Assembly (NCBI GenBank): GCA_037176725.1
Contig: JAZBRS010000029.1
Coordinates: forward strand, 121,739,001 to 121,803,000
DNA from: Posidonia oceanica
Taxonomy: Eukaryota; Streptophyta; Magnoliopsida; Alismatales; Posidoniaceae
Reading direction: 5' to 3'
Length of the DNA stretch: 64,000 nt
Shown here: positions 44,853-58,550 of the stretch, in pieces
Numbering within the stretch: position 1 is the first letter of the stretch
How the letters are laid out: every line of letters begins with the position of its first letter
The notes under the pieces: generated by a model
Told to the model about the DNA's origin: nothing
Databases searched by the model: none
What the model saw: the letters and a program-made list of their open reading frames with translations, nothing else
Program-made: the position numbers and the translations under genes

Positions 44853-47800
44853 TGTTGACACCCCATTTTGACAGGCTGAATCAATTGGAATCTTCTGGTG
44901 GCTTTTGGATCCAAATCTAGGTCCAAACTTACACATTCTTTTTCATCCTTCTCTTCAAAACAAGCCCAAACTTAACCTAGAATCACACCTCTTTCCCAAG
45001 CCCAAAAGCTAGCCAAAAACCATAGGAAAACTCACCATCCCTAACTTAACAAACCTATCAAAAATCCTTAGAAATTTCAAACCAAAACCACTCCCAAAAA
45101 CCCTAGAAAACCTAGGTAAAACTACCCTTTTTCTACACCTCAAAACCCTTCCAAAACCTTCCCAAATCCAAACCCAAACCCTAGGTCGAACACTAGAGAC
45201 CCTAGGCTACACACTCCCCAAATTTCACCTCTTTTCTAAACCTCTAAGCCTTTCATTTACCCAAATTATCCTTTTCTCTCTCCTAGATTATTCTTTTCTC
45301 TCTCCTCTCTCTCTCCTGATTATTCTCCTTCTTTTCACTCTCTTCTCTCTCTTCTTCTTGCCTAGCCGTGGGCCCACCCTATGCATCTGTCTCTTCTGCA
45401 TTTTATTTATATTTTTATTTTATTTTTAACTCATCTTTTGATTTTCTAATATTTATTTTCCTTCCACTCCTCTCTTTCTTCTTTACTCCTTTTTCCCCTT
45501 TTCTTCTTCCTTTTCCTTTTCTTTTCCTTTCTTCTAGTAAATCTCTAAAAAACCCTTAAAAACCTTTATAACTCTAAAAACAAAAGAAAAACTAATCAAA
45601 ATCCTAAAAAGAAATAATTAAAACTTAAACAAACAATTAAAAACAAAAAATCCTATTAAAACTAAAAACTAAGAGTGCAAGCTAAAAAATATAAAACAAA
45701 CAAAAAGGAAATACTATAAAATCAAGCAAAAACTAAAATATGACCAAAACAAACCAAAAGCAAAAACCCTACTAAAGACAATCAAAAAACAAATCTTAAA
45801 AAGAAAGAAAACAATTAAAAAAGCACTAAGACAAATAATTAAGAAAAATCTAACTTAACAAATCTAAAAGAAACAATTTGAAAACTTAACAAAAAAAGGA
45901 AAAAGAAACAATCAAAAACTTGAAACAATCTAAAAACACTTAATTAAAAAAAAACTTACAAGAAAAAACTTAACTAAAAAATATTAAAAGAACTTAACAG
46001 ACAAAAATAAAAACAAATCAAAAAGACTTAATAAAAAAAGATTAAAATCAAAAGCTAAAACTCACCCTAATCAATTTAAAAACAATCTTTAAAAAGCCTA
46101 ATCAAAAATCCCAAAGACTTAACAAGAAAAACATAACTAAAAAACAATTTAAAAACTTAACAAACATTTAAACAAAATCAAGAAACAATTTAAAGAAAAC
46201 TTAAACTCTAAAAATTCAAATCAAAATTAAAACTCTTCCTAATCCTAATTAACCAATTAAAAACAACTATTAAAAACATAATCTAAAATCCTAAACACAA
46301 CTACTCTAAAAATATTTCCAAAACTTTTCTATTTTTATTTTTTATTTTATCTTATTTTTCTTCTCCTTCCTCTCCTTCCTCTCCTTCCTTCCCCTTTTCT
46401 TCCCTTCTTCCTTTCTTCTTTCTTCCTTTCTTTTTTATTTTTTTGGTCCAGCCCAGCACCTGGCCCTTCTCCCCCTCCTTCCTTCTTTTCTTTCCTTCTT
46501 TTTTTTTTCTTTTTTTCCGCACATGGCCCTGCCCACGCCTTTCCTCCTCCTTCTTCCCTCCTTCTTCTTCTTCTTCTTCCTCAGTTCTCCTGTCCTGCCA
46601 GCCGACTCCCCCTCTTCTTTGAATTCAATCTCTTCCTTCCCTCTCGATCCCATCAGCTCCAGCTCACCCTCCTCTTCTCTCGTCTCTCAGCGGATCTTCC
46701 GGGGGGGCATTTATTGCCCGTCGCCTCGCCGGCCGCTCGTCTCCATCAGCAGCAGCCTCGCGTCGGTGGATTCAAATCCACAGCCTGCGCTCGTCTTCCT
46801 CGAGCCCCCGTTAAAACCTTAGCCTTTCTCCTCCTTCTTCCAGCTTTTTTGCCGTCCTGAGAGAGAGAGAGAATCTAGAGCTAAAGCCACCCAATTCCCC
46901 CTCTCATCCTCTGCAGAATTCAACAACTCTTCTTCCTCTTCCATTCCACCTGAAACCAGCATCCAGCACCCAGCAAATCACCTCCATTTCCTCCCCCAAA
47001 TCCACCCAGAACTCCAACATTTCAGCCCCCCATTCCACAGCCAATCTACCACAGAAATCACCCCGACACTTCCTTTTTTCACCACAGCAACCCATCGTCA
47101 CTCCCCTTGAAATTCCCATCACTACTGAGTCCCAAATCTTCCCAAACTCTAGCATCCAACTCCCCTGAACACTACCTCCCTAAAACACCAGAGCCCCGGC
47201 CTTCATCACTACCACAGGCCAAGCCCTCCACTTCAAACACTTAACCCATTTTTTGCCAGAAAATCTCCCCAGCACCAATCTTCCACCTCAGACCTCCACG
47301 ACCCCATCCAAGCATCCCTACACCTTCCCTGAGGTCTCAGAAAGCCACCGGCATCCTCCAATTGGTCCGGGGAGCAACAACCAACTCCCCCCACCTCCGG
47401 TGACTAGCTGTGAACCCACTGAACCCATTTATCGCGCCGGTCTTCGCAGCTGCCCTCCAGACGCTTAGGAACCTCCTGAAGACTCCATTGAGCAGATCCG
47501 GACGATTGCAGTCCGTCAACGACCTCTGCAGTGACCGGACAAAGCTCGTCGTCTTCTGCAAAATCAGCTGACGTCGGGGGGACTTCTCAGCCATCAAATC
47601 AGGTATTCCTTCATCCCCCTAGCTTAGTTCTCTTCCCCTCTAGCTTTTCCACCCATTAGACTAGGTTTCTGCTGCCCATTTTCGCCGAAGTCAACGCCGC
47701 TGCTCCATCTTCTTCTCCGGCGAGCTCCGGATCAGACTCGCTGCTCCGATCAGCAGAACTCTGTTCTGAGCATCGTCCGAGGATCACACGGACTCCGGGA

Positions 47801-48059
47801 GCGCAGCTGTGTTTTCAGAATGCCCCCTCACTGCTCCAGCTCTCCAGTGTACTTCAAAACCTTCCACAGTGCTCCGTTGTCTTCTCCGGCCTGCCTCAGA
47901 CCACGTCACAGCACTCCGAGCGTCGCTCGACCTTCGTATGCCTCCGGAGCAAGTCGCCTGCCGTTCAACACTTCCCCAGCAGCCCTCCTCCGCCGTCCTC
48001 GGTCACTGGTAGCAATCTGCTATAGTGGCCCATTTGCCGTGATTTCACTGTGCATTTAT

Positions 48060-49160
48060 TTTTGTCTACTAAGCTATTTTTGCCAGATATTGCATATTTG
48101 CCCCCTATTTTTATTTTATTGCATTTTGGTCCTGCCGTTGTTTAAGATTCATTTAAGTTTGAATTTAAATCATATAAAATTGCATGAAAAACCTAAAAAA
48201 CTGTCTAATTGCATATTAGTCCTCCTACTGTGTTTTTCTTTAAGTCTTAATTTATTTCTAGCCCAGCATGTTATTTTAATTGCATTCCAGTCCTTTGCTG
48301 TTACAGTTTATTTATTCTTCTTTACATTCAGTCCAGTTATTTCTTTTATTTACATTCTAGTCCATTTACAGTTCATTTAAGTTTCTACTCTTTATTTTGC
48401 AGTCCAGTTTCTTTTCATTATTGCATTTCAGTCCTTTAGTTGATAATCTCATTTAATGCTCTGATTTTACCTTAGAAAATTGCATTTTTAATCCTGCATT
48501 TTTCTTCATTTGCCTTTTAATCCTCTGTTCTGTTGATTTAAGCATTTATTTTTCATCTTTTCTTACTGCATTGCATTTTCCCCCTTTATTTTTTGATTTT
48601 TGCATATAGGTCACCACTTGCATGCACAGCATCTATTTTTTAGCTTTTTTCTTATACAATTGCATTTTAGACCTTGCATGTTTTAAAATTACACATAGGT
48701 CCTTTGCATGTTACAAAATTCATTTAAATGCATATTTTTGCTTATAAAATTGCATTTTAGCCCTTGCATATTTCAAAATTGCATGTAGGTCCTTCATTTG
48801 TATTCATAGACCGTTTAAAACCACATTTTTGCTTATAAAATTGTATTTCAACCCCTGCATGTTTCAACATTGCATCTAGGTCTTCCACATGATTTCAAAA
48901 CTTATTTAAATGCATGTTTACCTTATTAAATTGCATTCCAGACCCTGCATTTTTACTAAATTGCACTCAGACCCTCCAGTTTTCAAAAACCTTGCATATA
49001 AGCCCCTAACTTTTCAAAATCTTTGCATTTAGGTCCTTAACTTTTTCAAAAATTGCATATAGGTCCCTAAGTTTTCTGAAAAGTCATTCTTAGGTCCTTT
49101 TTGCATTTTTGCATGCATTGCACCCATGCATCTTTGCATTTGGCATTTTTGCACACACTT
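48060..49160 (+). repeat. Degenerate short-period repeats in the B LTR
   Basis: Loose repetition of AAAATTGCATTTTAGxCC and GCATATAGGTCC motifs every 40-65 bp, AT-rich. Same class as 11250-12640 and 57500-58550. Confidence 0.6.
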
Positions 49161-49839
49161 AAGCACACTTAGCTCCCATTTACATGGGAGGACCTGTTTT
49201 GTACACCCCTAGGACCTCCTTTACACTTAGATCCATTCTTCTCCCCTGTTCTGGCCTTTTTGCCTTGAAGCTGGGATATCTTTTGATCTGGCCGTTGGAT
49301 CTTCTCAACCAAGCTACCTGGACGACCTCGGTAGAGTGCTCTTTCACATGGACCAAGCATTTCTCGGATCAGGCTTCAGATTTCCAAGGTAAGTCCTCCT
49401 GAACCCTTGCACAGCATTCATTTACACATCATTTGCATTGCATGCATGGTTTTTGCTTTCTGTTTCCTCGAGCATGTAGATTAGGACCCTCTCTTCTTAT
49501 CTATCAATTCTGTCTCCTCTTTTCGCGTACTCTCAGTGCCTTGTGTTGTGTTTTCCCTGGATTCACTACTAATTGCGACTTTCTTCCCCCTTTTTCACGA
49601 TTCGATCGCATCACGAGCTTTTGGTAGTGTGCGAGGCATATTGTGGGATATTTTGGTGGGAAATAGTCACAAGACAGTGGTGATCCCTCCACTTGCTTCC
49701 TTTCCCCTTTGTAGGTCTTCACACCTACATTGCGTGGTTCCTAAATGGTGTCGGTTCTCACACTCACACCGTTTGCCTCCCCTTTGTTTCTCTTGCTCCT
49801 CCTCCTTGCATCTGCATCTACATGGCTTTATCAATGTTT

Positions 49840-50330
49840 TATTTCGCTTGCTTTGGCACCGTTTTGCGTGCCCGCTTCGCTTTCTTGCACCGTTTCGCGT
49901 GCCGTCTCTGTTTCTGCACCGTTTTGCATGCTGGCTTTGTTTTCTACATCGTTTTGCGTGCTGGCTTTCTTTTCACGCACCGTTTTGTGTGCTGGCTTTG
50001 TTTTTTGCATCGTTTCGCATGCTGCTCCTGTTGCTTGCACCGTTTTGCGTGCCTACTTCGCTTTCTTGCACCGTTTCACGTGTCGCCTCTGTTTCTACAC
50101 TGTTTTGCGTGCTGACTTTGTTTTCTGCAACGTTTTGCATGCTGGCTTTGTTTTCTCACACCGTTTTGCATGCTGGCTTTGTTTTTTGCACTGTTTCGCC
50201 TGTCGCTCCTGTTTCTTGCACCGTTTTGCGTGCTGGCTTTGTTATCTCACACCGTTTTGCATGCCGATCTTGTTTTCTTGCACCGTTTCACGTGCCGCTC
50301 CCGTTTCCCGCATTGTTTTGTGTGTTTTAT
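49840..50330 (+). repeat. 30-bp minisatellite in the B LTR
   Basis: About 16 units on CACCGTTTTGCGTGCTGGCT, the reverse complement of the array unit in the D LTR. Fewer units than D. Confidence 0.88.
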
Positions 50331-51001
50331 GCTATTTTCTCTTGCATGTCACTTGCATTGCTTGGTTTTACCGCCATTTTGCTTTTCTGCTTGCATTGCA
50401 TATAGGGCAGTGATGCTTACTGCTTGGAGTTCTCACGAACCAGGTTTCGACCGGTTCGGAACACAGACAGCGTTGCTGAGCACTTAGACTGCACGTTTAC
50501 TTCCCTGCATTGCATCCCACCACTTAGAGCACACCTTCAAGCATTCATTGGCACTTAGGCATTCAAACCTGCATTTCCCTGCGTATGCGAGCGTAAGCCT
50601 AGAAAGACCGATTCTCAGGCATGTCGGGGGTGCCTAACACCTTCCCTGTACGTAACAGGAGTCCTTGCCTAGTCTTTTGGCCTGCAATGACCATATTGCC
50701 CTTATCCTAGGCATGAGTCATATCATTTGCATTTGTTTTCCTTTGCATTGCATCCTTTGCTTGGTTTTGCGTGTTAATTCACGCATTTCCCCCGATTTTC
50801 CTTGTCTTCCGATAATAAACACAGTGGCGACTCAGAATTGTCTTTTCTTCTTCTTTTCTTATCTTTTCTCCTCTGTTTCAAGTGTTTTCGAGTTGAGCCT
50901 TCCTCCTCGGACATAGCCGCTTATAGTGAGCCTGATTCCGATCGGTGCACGTGAGCTTCTGGTAGTGTGCATGGACGATCTGAACGCCGGGATTACTACA
51001 G

Positions 51002-51019
51002 TGGCGACTCCGCTGGGGA
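51002..51019 (+). promoter_or_regulatory. Element B primer binding site
   Basis: TGGCGACTCCGCTGGGGA, one base after the LTR end TACA at 51000. Identical to the D PBS. Confidence 0.92.
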
Positions 51020-52312
51020 TAGACAGACTCCGGCTTTCGCTTCTGGCTTTTTTGCTCACCTGTTTTGCGGCTTTGTCTGCCTTTTGTGCCTCCTTTGCCT
51101 ATTTTGCTCACTCTTCTGTGCAAACTCCTAGCGAGTCGCCTCATGGCTACTCAGCTTGGGTTTTGCACCCCACTCGGCTGCTTTGCCTTGGTTTTGTTCT
51201 GTCTAGCTCTGCTTTCTTTCTGATTGCTTGTTTACTTACTTATTTCCTTGCTTCTGCTCTTATTTGCTTTACAGCTTACGTGTCTTTACCTTCTTTATCT
51301 TGCTTGCTTATTATTGCTTTGTTTCCTACACAATGCATGTCTACATACTTGTTTGGCGACAATACATGCTTTTTGAATGATGAATGCTTCTTTTACACAC
51401 TTGCTATGTCACTACACACGCACATGCCTTGTATAGATGCCTTTTGACATGATGAATGCTTTCTCTTCACTATCATGCTCACGAACACTTGCACATGCTC
51501 ACGAACACTTGCCTTTTGCTCTGTTGTATGTTGTTTGCCTGCCATATTTGACTAATTTTCTTCCCTTTTGCACATGCCATACCTAGGATAGTAGAGACTG
51601 CTTGCTTTCCCTATGGTTAACTAAAAATGGCAAGTAAAAAGAACTTCTAGGAGCAACTAGAGACTTCAAACAATCCTGCACCCCCTTGGGTTAATAAAAT
51701 GTGCAAGATAAAAAACTTTAAGCATTTGCATAAGCATCATATAGGGCATGCATTCTTCTCATCTGAGTCCACCTACTAGTCTGCGAAGGACGGTTCCGAC
51801 CTCTTGTTCCACCTCTTTTGGCGTGAGCCAAGTCAGTCGGTCTGTCCCCCTTGTCCAGGGGTCGTGTCGGTGTAGTGGAGAGTACTGCCCACGCTTTGGC
51901 GGGGTCAGGGCCACCAACGCACCAGCTTGTTATTTCCTCAGCTCTGGCTAGGAGTTCGACAGGGAGCCTACTTTTTCTGACCTGAGTCGGTGACCCGTAC
52001 ACCTAGGGATACCCGAAGTAGATCACCTTCTAGGATACACTAGATAGGTGAGGGGGGCATACTAGAAAGCATACATGTCATTCATGCCATCTAACTTAAC
52101 TCATTTGCATCTGTCTTTTAGTTTCTAATCCTTGATTGTCTCTGTCTGTGTCAACAGTGATCGGTAAGCGAGTTCCCATGCTAGAGCTTGAGTACTGTCG
52201 CTTTCTGACACCCCTGTTGCGACCTTGTTCGCGACCATTCCCTTTCTGAGCTATCTGCACTTGCGACGATAGTTCCTATTAGGAATCGCCCTTTGCATAC
52301 CCGTCGTAGCCT
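51020..52312 (+). other. Element B 5' leader
   Basis: Leader with the conserved block at about 51575-52060. It ends at a deletion joint near 52313, where the leader text CATACCCGTCGTAGCC is followed directly by TGTACAGCAACTGG, which in C lies about 725 bp further on. The gag start codon and N-arm are therefore missing. Confidence 0.75.
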
Positions 52313-54335
52313 GTACAGCAACTGGTGCTCCAGCATCCTACCCCTCCCACAGCACAGCATGTCATCTACCCTCCTCCCTTGCATCAGGCCCAGAACCCTG
52401 CATACATCCCTGTATACACAATTCCCAAGCACGGATACGTCGGCCATCCTGTTGCTCCACCAGGCGATGCTATGGTAGATCCGGAGGAGCACTTAGGTGC
52501 GACCCATTCGGCGTATGTGCTCACTACCCCTGCCGATCCCTCTCCTATGGCAGCAAATCCAGACCCCATCAATAACCGGATGGACGTCTTGGAGAAGGCA
52601 CTACGACTAGTACAGGGTACTGAGCACTAGACCTACCAATTCTGGGACCTCTGTTGCTTTCCAGAGGCGGTACTCCCTCTGAAGTTCAAAATCCCGGACT
52701 TCAACAAATACAATGGTAGGGGCTGCCCCGTAGCACTCCTGAAGGCGTATTGCGGTGATCTCGCTCAGCTTTAGGTTGACAAGAGGTTGCTAATCCACTT
52801 GTTCCAGAAGAGCTTGACCGGGCTGGCACTCAAGTGGTTCACATCGCTTGATATGTCAGCCATCAAGACTTGGAACGACCTCAGTCAGGTGTTCTTGGAA
52901 TAATACTCCTTCAACCTCGATCTAGTCCCAAAGCGGGCGGACTTGATCGCAATCAAGCAGAATCCCAACGAGCCGTTCGGGGAGTACGTCGGCCGCCGGC
53001 GCGTCCTTGGTTCATAGGTTCGAGATAGACCCTCTGACGAGGAGTCTATTGAGATTGTTATCAAAGGGGCACAGCCATCTCTTGGGGCTCTGCTTAGCAT
53101 TCAACCAGTCACTACTTTTGCAGCACTTATCCGAGCTAGAGCACACGTGGAGAGTTCTTTGTGGAGTGGCAACTTCTTGGCTCTATCTGCGTTTGCTAAG
53201 CAGGCTGCGATCAACAGTAACAGTGCCAACAGCAGCACCTCCAACAACAACAGTGGTAACAGCAACAACCGTCCCAAGAAGAAAGACTCACCGAAGACTG
53301 CTGTTGCATTCGTCGACTCTCCTGCTGCGCCTATTCACTTGCCATCCCGGCCTGCCCTAGCTCAGATGGTGTATGCTCCTGCACCTAGGAATCCACCCAC
53401 ACCATAGATCACTACCACCGCTAGACTGGTCTACCCTGCCGCAACAGTTCAGTAAGGCTCATACCAGAGGCAAAGAAGGCCACCCATTGAGAAGCGGAAG
53501 TTCGCCCCACTGGTGGAACCGCTCATGACCATCTTGCCAAAGGTTGCATCGCTCCTGAAGTTCCCGGAGGTTCGCCTGCCCCCAAATCCCTTGCCGCATT
53601 GGTTTAAGGCGAATCTCTTTTGCAATTTCCATCGAAGTGTCGGGCATTCGACGGATAATTGCTACTCCCTACGGAACGCAATTCAGGACTTAATCGAATC
53701 AGGAACGATTGTGATTGACACGCACGAGGCATCCACTCAAGCACACACTCATGCATCTGCTCATTCAGCTGTTCCCCCTCATTCTGGCATTGTCCGCCAA
53801 CCTCTACCGGAGCACTCTTATCCGGGAGGGGCGGGAACCTCAGGCATTCAATCTGTTTTTTCCTCTGGGCCTACTACATCTGTAATAGACCCCTCTGATC
53901 TTATTTCTGATATCTCTGAGCCTTTCCCTGTTATTCGCTATCTTGCGGCTGTTGCCAGCTCCGAGTCGGGAGTTCACATGATCCGACCGTGTGCCAGGCC
54001 GGAGCGCCCCTTCGCGCCCCCTGCTGTGCTTCCTCAGGCTCAACCCCCTGTACACCTCCTAGCTAGGGCCCAGCCTAGATCCCCTGTCCACCTCTTAGGG
54101 CGACCTCAGCTAGGATCCCCTGTACACCTTCTAAGCAGACCTCGCTCGACCCCTGCCTTCCCAACCCAACAACCTTACCATTTAGATAGACCTCAGTATC
54201 TAGTAGGTCCCCCTGTAACCCCTCCTGTGCTTGCAGCACGTGCTCCGGTGGTTATTGATTTAACCCTGGACACCCATCGCGTCCCTTATAGCTACGCCAC
54301 AGAAATGTGTGCGGAAGTAACGCGATCGGGGAGGG
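52313..54335 (+). pseudogene. gag: Element B gag, start deleted, C-terminus cut by element C
   Basis: One unshifted frame (frame 2) over 2 kb: YPPPLHQAQNPAY, AMVDPEEHLGATHSAY, the Retrotrans_gag domain (PLKFKIPDFNKYNGRG... KWFTSLDMSAIKTWNDL), an Asn/Ser tract (about 53210-53270), zinc knuckle CX2HX4HX4C (CNFHRSVGHSTDNC, about 53620-53661), and three PVHLL(A/G/S)R peptide repeats (54046-54150). It then has the lead-in to the protease (VVIDLTLDTHRVPYSY, EVTRSGRV), where element C is inserted. In-frame stops are at least six, nearly all at Gln codons of C (CAG to TAG, CAA to TAA). The complete 5' part of gag up to VQQL is lost by deletion. Confidence 0.88.
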
Positions 54336-57300
54336 TGTTGACACCCCATCTTGGCAGGCTTGGATCCTTGGAGCCCTCCTGGCGATTGCTGGACTCAAAC
54401 CCAAAACCAAACCCTAATCCTCTTCTTTACCCTCCAAAATCAGCCCATCTTGACCTAAGCCTTTACCCCTCTTCCCAAGCTCAAAACCTAACCAAAACCC
54501 ATAGGAAAACCCACCAACACTCACTTAACAAGCCTACTCAAGAACCCAGAAATTTCCAAACCTAGACCATTCCCAAAAACCCTAGAAAACCTAGGCAAAA
54601 CTCCCCTTTTTCTACACCTTGAAACCCCTCCAAAACCTTCTAAGAATCAAACCAAAACTTCAGGACCAACACCTCAAACCTTAGACTACCCACTCACCAA
54701 TTTTCACCCCATTCCAAGACCCTTAAGACCCCCTTTCATCCAAATTATCCTTTTCTCTCTCTGGGATTATCATTTTCTCCCTCCTCTCTCTCTCCTGATT
54801 ATCATCTCTCTTTTCATCCCCTTTTTTGCCCTTTTTCTGGCCTGGCTGTGGGCCCCCTTTGTACTTCTATCCCTTCTCTACCTTATTCCTATTTTTACTT
54901 TATTTTTAGCCTTTTTCCTGAATTTTAAAAATCATTTCTCTCCAACCTATCTCTTTTCCTTTTATTTCCCTCTTTTTCCCTTTTCCTTCTTCCTTCTCTT
55001 TTCCTTTGCCTTCTCTTGCAAAAATCCATGAAAACCCCTAAAAATCTGTAAACCACCAAAATATAAAAGAAACAAATCAGAACCCTAAGAAAAACAACTA
55101 AAAAACATTAAACAAGCAATTAAAAACCTAAACTTAACTAAATCAAACTAAAAGGAAAACCAAGCATGTAAGCAAAAAAATGCAAAACAAATCAAAAGAA
55201 AACACTGAAAAATCAAGGAAAAAACTAAAATAAGACCAAAACCCACCAAAAGTAAAAACCCCATCAAAAGAATTTAAAAACAAACCCTAAAAAGAAGAAT
55301 TAAAAAACAAACACTAAAACAAGTAATTAAAGAAACAAAGAGACTTAACCTAACAAACCTAAGAAAAAAAAACAAATTGAAAGCTTAATTAAAAGGAAAA
55401 GAAAAACACATCTAAAAGACTTAAAAACACCCCAGCAAACTAGAAAAGTCTAACTAAAAAACTTCAAGAAAAATCAACAAATAAAAATCAAAGCATAATT
55501 TAAAAGACTTAAGAAAAAAAAACCTAAGAAGACTAAGACTTAAAAACCTAAAACCAATCCTGATTAATACGAAAATAAATCCTAAAAAATCCTAATCAAT
55601 GTCCTGAGTATCTAACAAGAGAAACACAATTTTTAAAACAATTTAAAACAAGGTTTAACAAACATTTAATCAAGTGAAAACCAATTAAAAGCAAAACCAA
55701 AACCCTAAAACCCTAATCAAGCCCAAAACACATTAATCAACCCAAAATGGCCATTAAAAAATTTAATTAAAATCCTAATCTACATCACAACCTTTCTAAT
55801 ATTTTTATTTATTTTTAGTTCATTTTTACTAATTTTATTTCCCCATTCTACCCTCTCTTCTTCCTTACTTCTCTTTTTCTTTCTTTCCTTTCCTTACTGG
55901 GCCCAATCCAGCCCGTTTTTCTTTTTTTCTTATTTCTTTTTTTTTTTTTTCCTTCGGCCCGCAGCAGTCCGGCCCACGCCTCTCCTTCTTCCTCCTCAAC
56001 CTCCTCTGTGTTTCTCCTCCACCGGCTTCTCCCGCGGGCGGCCAGCTACAGCCTTCCCTCCCCATTCAAAATTTGAGCTTCAATCATATCGTCTACAGAG
56101 CTCGCCGCCTCTCATTTGTCTCAGCAGCTTTTCTGGAGCCGGTCGCCAACCATCCTCTCTGCTGCAGTAATCGCCGCTGAATTCAAATCTTCAGCGTGCC
56201 AGTAGCCGGCCTCCACCGGATATAAGCCGCTCCTCCTCCGTTTCCATCAGTGGCAACAATCCTCACCCAGAGAGAGCAACCTTCAACTTCAGAGCGAACT
56301 CAGAGAGAAAACCCAGAGCCGAATCCATTCCAGAAGCCATTTTTTCCACTTCTTTTCTTCCACCTGCAACTCCTCCCTCTTCTTCTCTGCCTCCTTCATT
56401 TCCAGAAGAGAGAGTGGCCAGAGAGAGTGGTCTGAGCGTTCATCTTGGCATCCTGGAGAGAGAGACCAGTTCCCCAGCCTCCCTTCAGCAATCGCCCCCC
56501 CATTCCCATTCAGAAACCTCCAGCAAAGCCTCCTCTTCCTTCTCCAGTAAACCAAACCTGTTCCCGGCCTCCACACTCCTCCCAATCACTCCCCCAATCT
56601 CACCCAACTACCAGCCTCCATTTCCCGCCATCCCATTGCCCTTTCACCACCTGAAATCCCCCAGAAACACCACTTGACTCCAACTGTAAACCCAACCTGA
56701 TCCTCTCACAATTCCCATCACTCCAGTCCACTACTGCCTCCCAAAATCCACCCAAGCATTCACCGAACACCCACCTTTCCAAAGCCTCCGACCTCGAACC
56801 TAACCATCCACCACAGGCCGAGAACAACACAACAAACACTTGCCTTCTCCACTGACCAGAAACCAACCCAACCTCCAAATCCTCTCCACACTCTCCAGAA
56901 CAGCAAACCGACCATCCGAATCGACTCTCCAGACCTCCAGCAACCTCCCGGAAGGTTCCAGCCAACCAGACGAGCAGCAACACTTCCCCCCCACCTCTGG
57001 TCACTCTGCTGAACCCAAAAAGTGCCGAATCGCTGCCCGAGCTTCGGAGCTCGCGTCCGGACGTCTGGGAAGCACCGGAAGCTTGCTCTGAGCCAGCCCC
57101 AACCTCCGCGAGCGCCCGACAGTCGCCGCTGCAACCGCACGAACTTCGCCGGCCAGCCCCGATACTGCTGAGGTCGGGAGGACGCTCCAGACGCTACCGC
57201 AGGTACTTCTCGCCCTCCCCCTCTCTCTCTCCTCCTCTTGCTGCTTTCCCGCCGATCAGAATCGGCTTCCAAGCCCTCTAGACGCTCCTGCAGCTCACCG

Positions 57301-57499
57301 GTCTTTCCTGTCTTCTCCGGCGCCGGTCCCCTGATCTCCGGATGCTCCGCCCAGCAGAACGGACTCCCGACGGTTCCTAGAGCTCCGCACGGTCGCCGGC
57401 TACGTCCTCCGCCGTCTCGCGCCTCCCCAAGCCCCCTGTGTCGACGATGGTGAGCGCCGGTGGCTCACTACTACAGTGCCAGCCACCGCCGGCATTACT

Positions 57500-58550
57500 G
57501 TGCATTTATGTTCTTAGTTATAAGATTTCTGTGCAGATATTGCATGTTTGCCTTAAGTTTTTTAATTTTTGCGTTTCAGTCCTCTGTCCATTTAATATGC
57601 TTAGTTTTATTTAAAAACCATGCTAAATTGCTGCTTTTATCTCTGCTTTTCAGTATTTTCTTTCCAGTCCTTTTACTGTGCTGTGCTGTTGTAACTTTTT
57701 GCATTTTAGCCCTTCTGTTTTTTATTTTTGCATATAAGTCCTGCCCTAAATCAGTTCATTTAATTGCATATAGTTTACCATATGAAATTGCATTCTGCAT
57801 CCCTGCATGTTTCTGATTTTGCATATAGGTCCATGTACTGTAGAAACTTAGGTTTTATTTTTAATTTTTGCATACTGCATTGCATATTTTGCCTCCTGTT
57901 TTTGCACATTTGCATTTAGGTCCATTTTAAATGGACAGTAACCATTTGCATGCATTTTTGCTTATTGCATTGCATTTTGGCCCCTGTTTTTTCCAAAATT
58001 TGCACATCAGTCCTTTTCAGTGTTTTCAGAGCATATTTACCATACAAAATTGCATATTTGACCCCTGCATGATTCAAAAATCACACATAGGTCCTTGCAT
58101 CTTTTAAAAACCATGTAAAAAGACTGCTTTGCCCCTAAAGTTGCATCTTAGCTCCTATGCTTACAAAATTGCATGTAGACCCTCCACTTGCATTCCCAGA
58201 CTCCCCAAGACCCTGTTTTCTGGAAAATTTGCATTTTAGACCCCAGTTTTTTTCAAAATTGCATTCTGATTTCTTTTTGTTTTCAAAACTTCTTCCAATG
58301 CATGCCCTCTTTTCAAATTAGCTTTCTGAGCCCAGTGTTTTGCAAAATAACCCTCTGCCCTCTCCTGTTTTCAAAACCCTCCTCTGTGGACCCCATCTTT
58401 TGTGAAAATTTGCATTTTAGCCCCTTTGCTTTTTCAAAAATGCTCTTGAACTCCTGTCTTTTCCAAGTTTGTTCCCCTTGTTTCGTCTTGCTTGTGCATG
58501 CATTCTGCATTCATTTAGTCTTGCATTTTAGCATCTCTTTGCACACACTA
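57500..58550 (+). repeat. Degenerate short-period repeats in the C LTR
   Basis: TTGCATTTTAG/GCATATAGGTCC-type motifs at loose 40-65 bp spacing, as in B, D and E. Confidence 0.6.

Larger units (their letters stand above)
44853..51000 (+). mobile_element. Element B 5' LTR, 6.15 kb
   Basis: Starts TGTTGACACCCCATTTTGAC and ends GGGATTACTACA, followed by G and the PBS. It is inserted after CHNCQIHG of the E integrase; the 5 bases before it, CATGG (44848-44852), are the predicted TSD. Internal order: C-rich start, ATTATCC/CTCTCTCC motifs (45260-45330), A-rich tract (45540-46330), pyrimidine-rich and GC-rich exon-like part (46340-48010), degenerate TGCATTTTAG repeats (48060-49160), 30-bp minisatellite (49840-50330), TTCGGAACACAGACAG box (50454-50469), AACAGGAGTCC box (50655), PBS-like TGGCGACTC at 50825-50833. 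No gene is seen inside it. Confidence 0.93.

Noticed and set aside
46500..47600. Open frames in GC- and pyrimidine-rich parts of the B LTR (similarly 5460-6490 in D and 56250-57450 in C) as host genes or exons
   Set aside because: Frames are short, differ between copies, overlap on both strands and show no recognisable domain. The segment is a regular part of the 6-kb LTR in three copies.
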